Assembly (NCBI RefSeq): GCF_964355755.1
Contig: NC_092672.1
Coordinates: 6,572,001-6,636,000 of the forward strand
Origin: Antedon mediterranea
Taxonomy: Eukaryota; Echinodermata; Crinoidea; Comatulida; Antedonidae
Reading direction: 5' to 3'
Length of the DNA: 64,000 nucleotides
This document shows, piece after piece, positions 60,691-64,000 of the stretch. The stretch's first letter is position 1, and each line of letters begins with the position of its first letter. Under the pieces are notes generated by a model, which was given only the letters and a program-made list of their open reading frames with translations, had not been told where the DNA came from and ran no database searches. The position numbers and the translations under genes were made by a program.

Positions 60691-60868
60691 CCTAATTGGA
60701 AATCAACAATTTGCACATAGTGTGAACACATGAAAAATTTTGTCTATTTACTAGTAGGCCTATTTGGAAATCAACAATTTGCACATAGTGTGAACACATG
60801 ACAAATTTTGTGTATTTACTAGTAGGCCTATTTGGAAATCAACAGTTTGCACATAGTGTGAAAACATG
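60685..60868. repeat. 68-bp tandem repeat, about 2.7 units
   Basis: Units start at 60685, 60753 and 60821, each beginning AGTAGGCCTA, with few mismatches. Abuts the truncated 5' end of the LINE. Confidence 0.85.
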
Positions 60869-61389
60869 AATACTTTAAATGAAAGATAAGACGGCTAGTG
60901 ATTAAATAGTAATCCAAGGTGATATAAATTATATTAAAAGTGCAAGTGAAGGCTTGGTCGGATTAATAAAGTATAAATTATTGTCATATTGTATAATAAA
61001 CTCATTTCAATGCATGCACTAGTCATACAAAGGTACGCTGATCTCAATTTTATAGTATTTATTTTTATTTTTTGAATTTATAGTATTGTAGGCCCTATTT
61101 ATTCATATTATTTTATTTATTGTATTACTTTTTATTGTTTTTATTATTTATTATTATTTTTTATTATAAGGTGCGTAAAGTAGTCCTCTCAAAATTAACT
61201 AAACTATATATTATGTAATTAGGCTTATGTAATATTTTTATTATTTAATACCAAAATATTCTCGGCATCGAGAAAGATATTATGATTATGAATGTTTCAT
61301 GGAGGGAACGAGTACTTAAACAAAAAGTTTAACAAAAAAAACATGATTTTAAAGAAATATAGAACAGTAAAGATTCATCAACCAAACAT
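60869..61389. other. AT-rich intergenic DNA, nothing recognised
   Basis: T/A-rich runs (TTATT repeats around 61100-61160); no coding, RNA or repeat signal I can support. Confidence 0.5.
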
Positions 61390-61600
61390 CAAGTATGACG
61401 TCAAAAAAAGGAAGTCTAAATCAATAAATGTATGGCTATGTTTCTGGCAGACGACAAAGCAGACCACAAGAGACTGAGCAAGTCAGTGTCATGTCACGTG
61501 TCAAATTCTGAAGCCACAGAACACTCGGTAGACGGCCGGCAGGGCATTCACACTATTTGAAATTTGCTCATTGCTCTAACCAACTCAATTTACTTTTTAG
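61390..61600 (+). promoter_or_regulatory. Upstream region of the YHYH gene
   Basis: Contains TGACGTCA-type (61396) and CACGTG (61495) sites within 210 bp of the start codon, in otherwise AT-rich DNA. Suggestive of a promoter, unproven; these short motifs occur by chance. Confidence 0.25.
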
Positions 61601-62657
61601 ATGATTGTTGTCTACGTTATTAGTTTAATTGTAGGCCTATTTGCTGGCACCGTTCATGGGCTTACAAAAGCCGAAATTCGTAAGTTCGTGACGAAGACTC
61701 ACATAGAACATAACACAGGTCTACAAGGGACAGTATCAATAACATCTCACAGAGGAGTTCACACGCTTGTCAGTAATGGTATTCCAGATCACGATACTGG
61801 AACCTACCCCAGTCAACACACACCAAACAGTATCATTGAACAGGACTACTACTACCAATTTCCCAGAAATCCAATCGTTGCCAGCGAATCCACCGCCTTA
61901 AATCAGGGGCCAGTTGGTAAAAGATTTAATTATAATTTTTATCTTCACAATTATTATGAATGTATAGCCAAGGCTCTAATCATTCATTATATAATAATTG
62001 TATCTGATATTTGTTAAAGAAGGCACGCATTTATTGAAAGTTGTATAGGATGTGCGTATGGTTTCCACAATATTATTGTAAATAACAATATAAATTTAAA
62101 ACTAGAAAAGAAAAAAAAAAATAAAAGCACTAATAGAAGTGGGTGTACTGTCAGTAAACATTATTTCAACAATTAAAGGTATTAGGCCTATTTGGTAAAA
62201 TAATATTATTACATTATTCCCATGACTGTAACATTACAGCTGAGGACAAAAGTATGCATTTAACATAGTATATTTAACAATGTACTTTACTACAGGAATT
62301 TCTATCAACGGTATACCATTCTACAATCCATGGACCAATGATGGACAAAATGCTGTCCTCGGGGAGAGATTCGACGACTGCGATGGTCACCCGGATAAAC
62401 GAGGTCGATACCATTATCACAAAATGCCGAGTTCATGTGTCTTCACCGTAGAGGAGGGCGTTGCTTCGACTATTATAGGTGTTGCACTCGATGGATTTCC
62501 GATCTACGGACCAATTGACGAAGATGGCTCTCGACTGAGGACGACCGATCTTGACGAATGCCATGGCAAACACGGCACAGACGGAAAGTATCGGTACCAC
62601 GTGACCGACGATTTTCCCTACATACTCGGATGCTACAAGGGAGAAGTTGGCAATTAA
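61601..62657 (+). CDS. Secreted YHYH-domain protein, function unknown
   Basis: Two exons, 61601-61916 and 62296-62657, join in phase 1 to 225 residues plus stop (678 nt). Residues 1-20 (MIVVYVISLIVGLFAGTVHG) form a clear signal peptide, so the product is probably secreted. The YHYH family core is in exon 2: GISINGIPFYNPW, DDCDGHPDKRGRYHYHKMP with the name-giving YHYH, GVALDGFPIYGP, DLDECHGKHG and KYRYHVT, ending ILGCYKGEVGN. The family is widespread in bacteria and marine invertebrates; its conserved His/Asp/Cys residues suggest metal or ligand binding, but no activity is established that I can name. TTTTTAG directly before the ATG is a possible acceptor, so a 5'UTR exon may lie upstream. An AATAAA signal lies at about 62732. 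Confidence 0.85.
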
Positions 62658-62659
62658 TA

Positions 62660-64000
62660 AAAGCCAAGATGGGGGAACACACCTCACCCAGTGTCACTAG
62701 ATAGCATCTAACTGAATATTGCAAGTCAGTTAAATAAAAGTGTAGGTGTGGGCATATTTGATAATGTTAATGCGTGTTGTTCCTGTGCCTTTTTCCAGTG
62801 CTTCGGCCATTTTTCGAAAATTTCCCTGTACTATTAAACTAATTTTGTTTTTCTTCCGACAAATAAATACATATTTTCGAAATAATTTCTATTAATGAAT
62901 TGTATTAATATTAGTATGTCTCATTTGTTGTGATCCGTTTAGGATTTAAATTTGCATTTATAAATTAGTAAAAGTAGGCCTACAGTATAACAAATAAATA
63001 TAGACAATTATTTGTCTTTTGTCATCATATTTTGTTTCTGACTATAATATTTCAAATTATTATACATTACTAATGACTATTATATTCATTTACTGGTATT
63101 TTTTTTTAAATCTCTAAACTGATTTAAAAACCAACTAATCTCCTGATTTGACACCAATAAAGAACACTCCCACTAATACCGGAATGAAAAAGTCAAACGG
63201 ACAATTGTAAAGCCTCATTCTCACTGGACTAAGAGATAAGGATCATTGTATTATTGCGATTATATGTGACCTTGTGATTACTATTTTTATAATAAATTAG
63301 AAAAAAAGTGATACAAATACACACATACAAATGTCCTATAACTGAAGGAAAGACGGAATGAAAACTAATATATTTTACTATTATTGTTTTGACGGATTCA
63401 TCTCATCAGTTTTGAGAAAAACAATTACAAATGGTCATTTTAATTGAGAAACAAACAATTAAACAACGTCAAATTTAACCCATCTATAAAAAAAGACAAA
63501 AGGCTTTCACGTGATTTTACGCTAAATAAAACATACTTAAAGAATTGGTTCGGTAGTAGTAACAATAACAAGTTACCAGTTTTAAATGTAGCTCAGGGTT
63601 TAAATATATTGTTTATTATAAAATATAAACATTTACAACAACATGAATTGTAACTTCAGTTACCTTTTGTCAGCAGAGAAGCAGAACGAAAAAGTCATTA
63701 CAAAAAAGTTATGTGTGGCACCACTTTTTAAAATTAAATATAGGCCTATGCATAGCGAGTTATCAAACGTGGTTTGCTCGATTTTTGTGTGGACAAAATG
63801 CGAAATTAAAGTTAAGGGTATTTCTCGTTCTTGGTCATGTCAATGCAAGTATTATAGTTATTAGTATGCAGAAACACAGCATTCTTGCTGGTATTCCGAC
63901 AAGTATTCCGAGTCTACTAATATAAGCCTGTATATTGTTGTCAGTAGGAAGCCAGTTATGAGACAAAGAAGAACAAAAAGGTATTTTTTTGGCCATCATT
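62660..64000. other. Region after YHYH gene, nothing recognised
   Basis: Holds the YHYH 3'UTR with AATAAA near 62732. Beyond it only short, composition-driven open frames on both strands. Confidence 0.5.

Noticed and set aside
60685-60868. CRISPR-like direct repeats
   Set aside because: Whole units are tandemly repeated without unique spacers, in an animal genome.
63444-63925. Several 69-73 codon frames near the right edge
   Set aside because: Overlapping in different frames, no motif, no splice-supported extension.

Overview
This is an animal nuclear genome window: AT-rich, intron-dense, and loaded with transposable elements. The proteins (axonemal dynein, Deltex, Mediator subunit 31, RING/B-box/filamin/NHL TRIM proteins, a YHYH-domain secreted protein) and the abundant TAGGCCTA-type repeat DNA fit a marine invertebrate deuterostome. 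An echinoderm is my best guess, but that is inference. No prokaryotic feature (operon, CRISPR array, RBS) is present.

Layout. (1) 1-20285, minus strand: the first 42 coding exons of an axonemal dynein heavy chain, best matched to DNAH10 (inner-arm I1/f alpha heavy chain). It runs from the start codon through the tail, linker, AAA1, AAA2 and most of AAA3, then leaves the window at its left edge. Introns hold a hAT-type element with a perfect 8-bp target duplication, TTAA-flanked MITEs, a SINE and a LINE tail. (2) 20958-28687, plus strand: a nine-exon Deltex-type E3 ubiquitin ligase (two WWE domains, RING, Deltex C-terminal domain). It lies head-to-head with the dynein gene across 672 bp. (3) 31863-37889, minus strand: MED31 in five coding exons, with a 22-codon cassette exon not seen in human MED31. 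Its 4.7-kb first intron is a nest of transposons: a 4.2-kb inverted-repeat element containing a 2.56-kb Helitron and a 500-bp TA-flanked MITE. (4) 37.9-59.2 kb: a young tandem array of three RING/B-box/filamin/NHL TRIM genes, plus strand, coding part in one exon. The spacers are duplicated and carry five copies of an upstream module, two of them orphan. TRIM copy 2 has a 1-nt frameshift in its N-terminus. Copy 3 has lost its splice acceptor and normal start by deletion, carries a Cys-to-Trp change in its first B-box, and looks like a gene-conversion mosaic of copies 1 and 2. (5) 59.2-60.9 kb: a 5'-truncated LINE with an open reverse transcriptase frame, next to a 68-bp tandem repeat. (6) 61601-62657, plus strand: a two-exon secreted YHYH-domain protein. 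The last 1.3 kb shows no gene.

The genes do not form one pathway. The array is the dynamic part of the window: a small E3-ligase/NHL family being copied, converted and broken, with closely related empty and filled sites for insertions. All exon limits come from reading splice sites and protein homology by eye. The reading frames close exactly for DTX (1857 nt), MED31 (546 nt) and YHYH (678 nt). The 42 dynein exons sum to 8638 nt, leaving the one-base remainder observed at the window edge.
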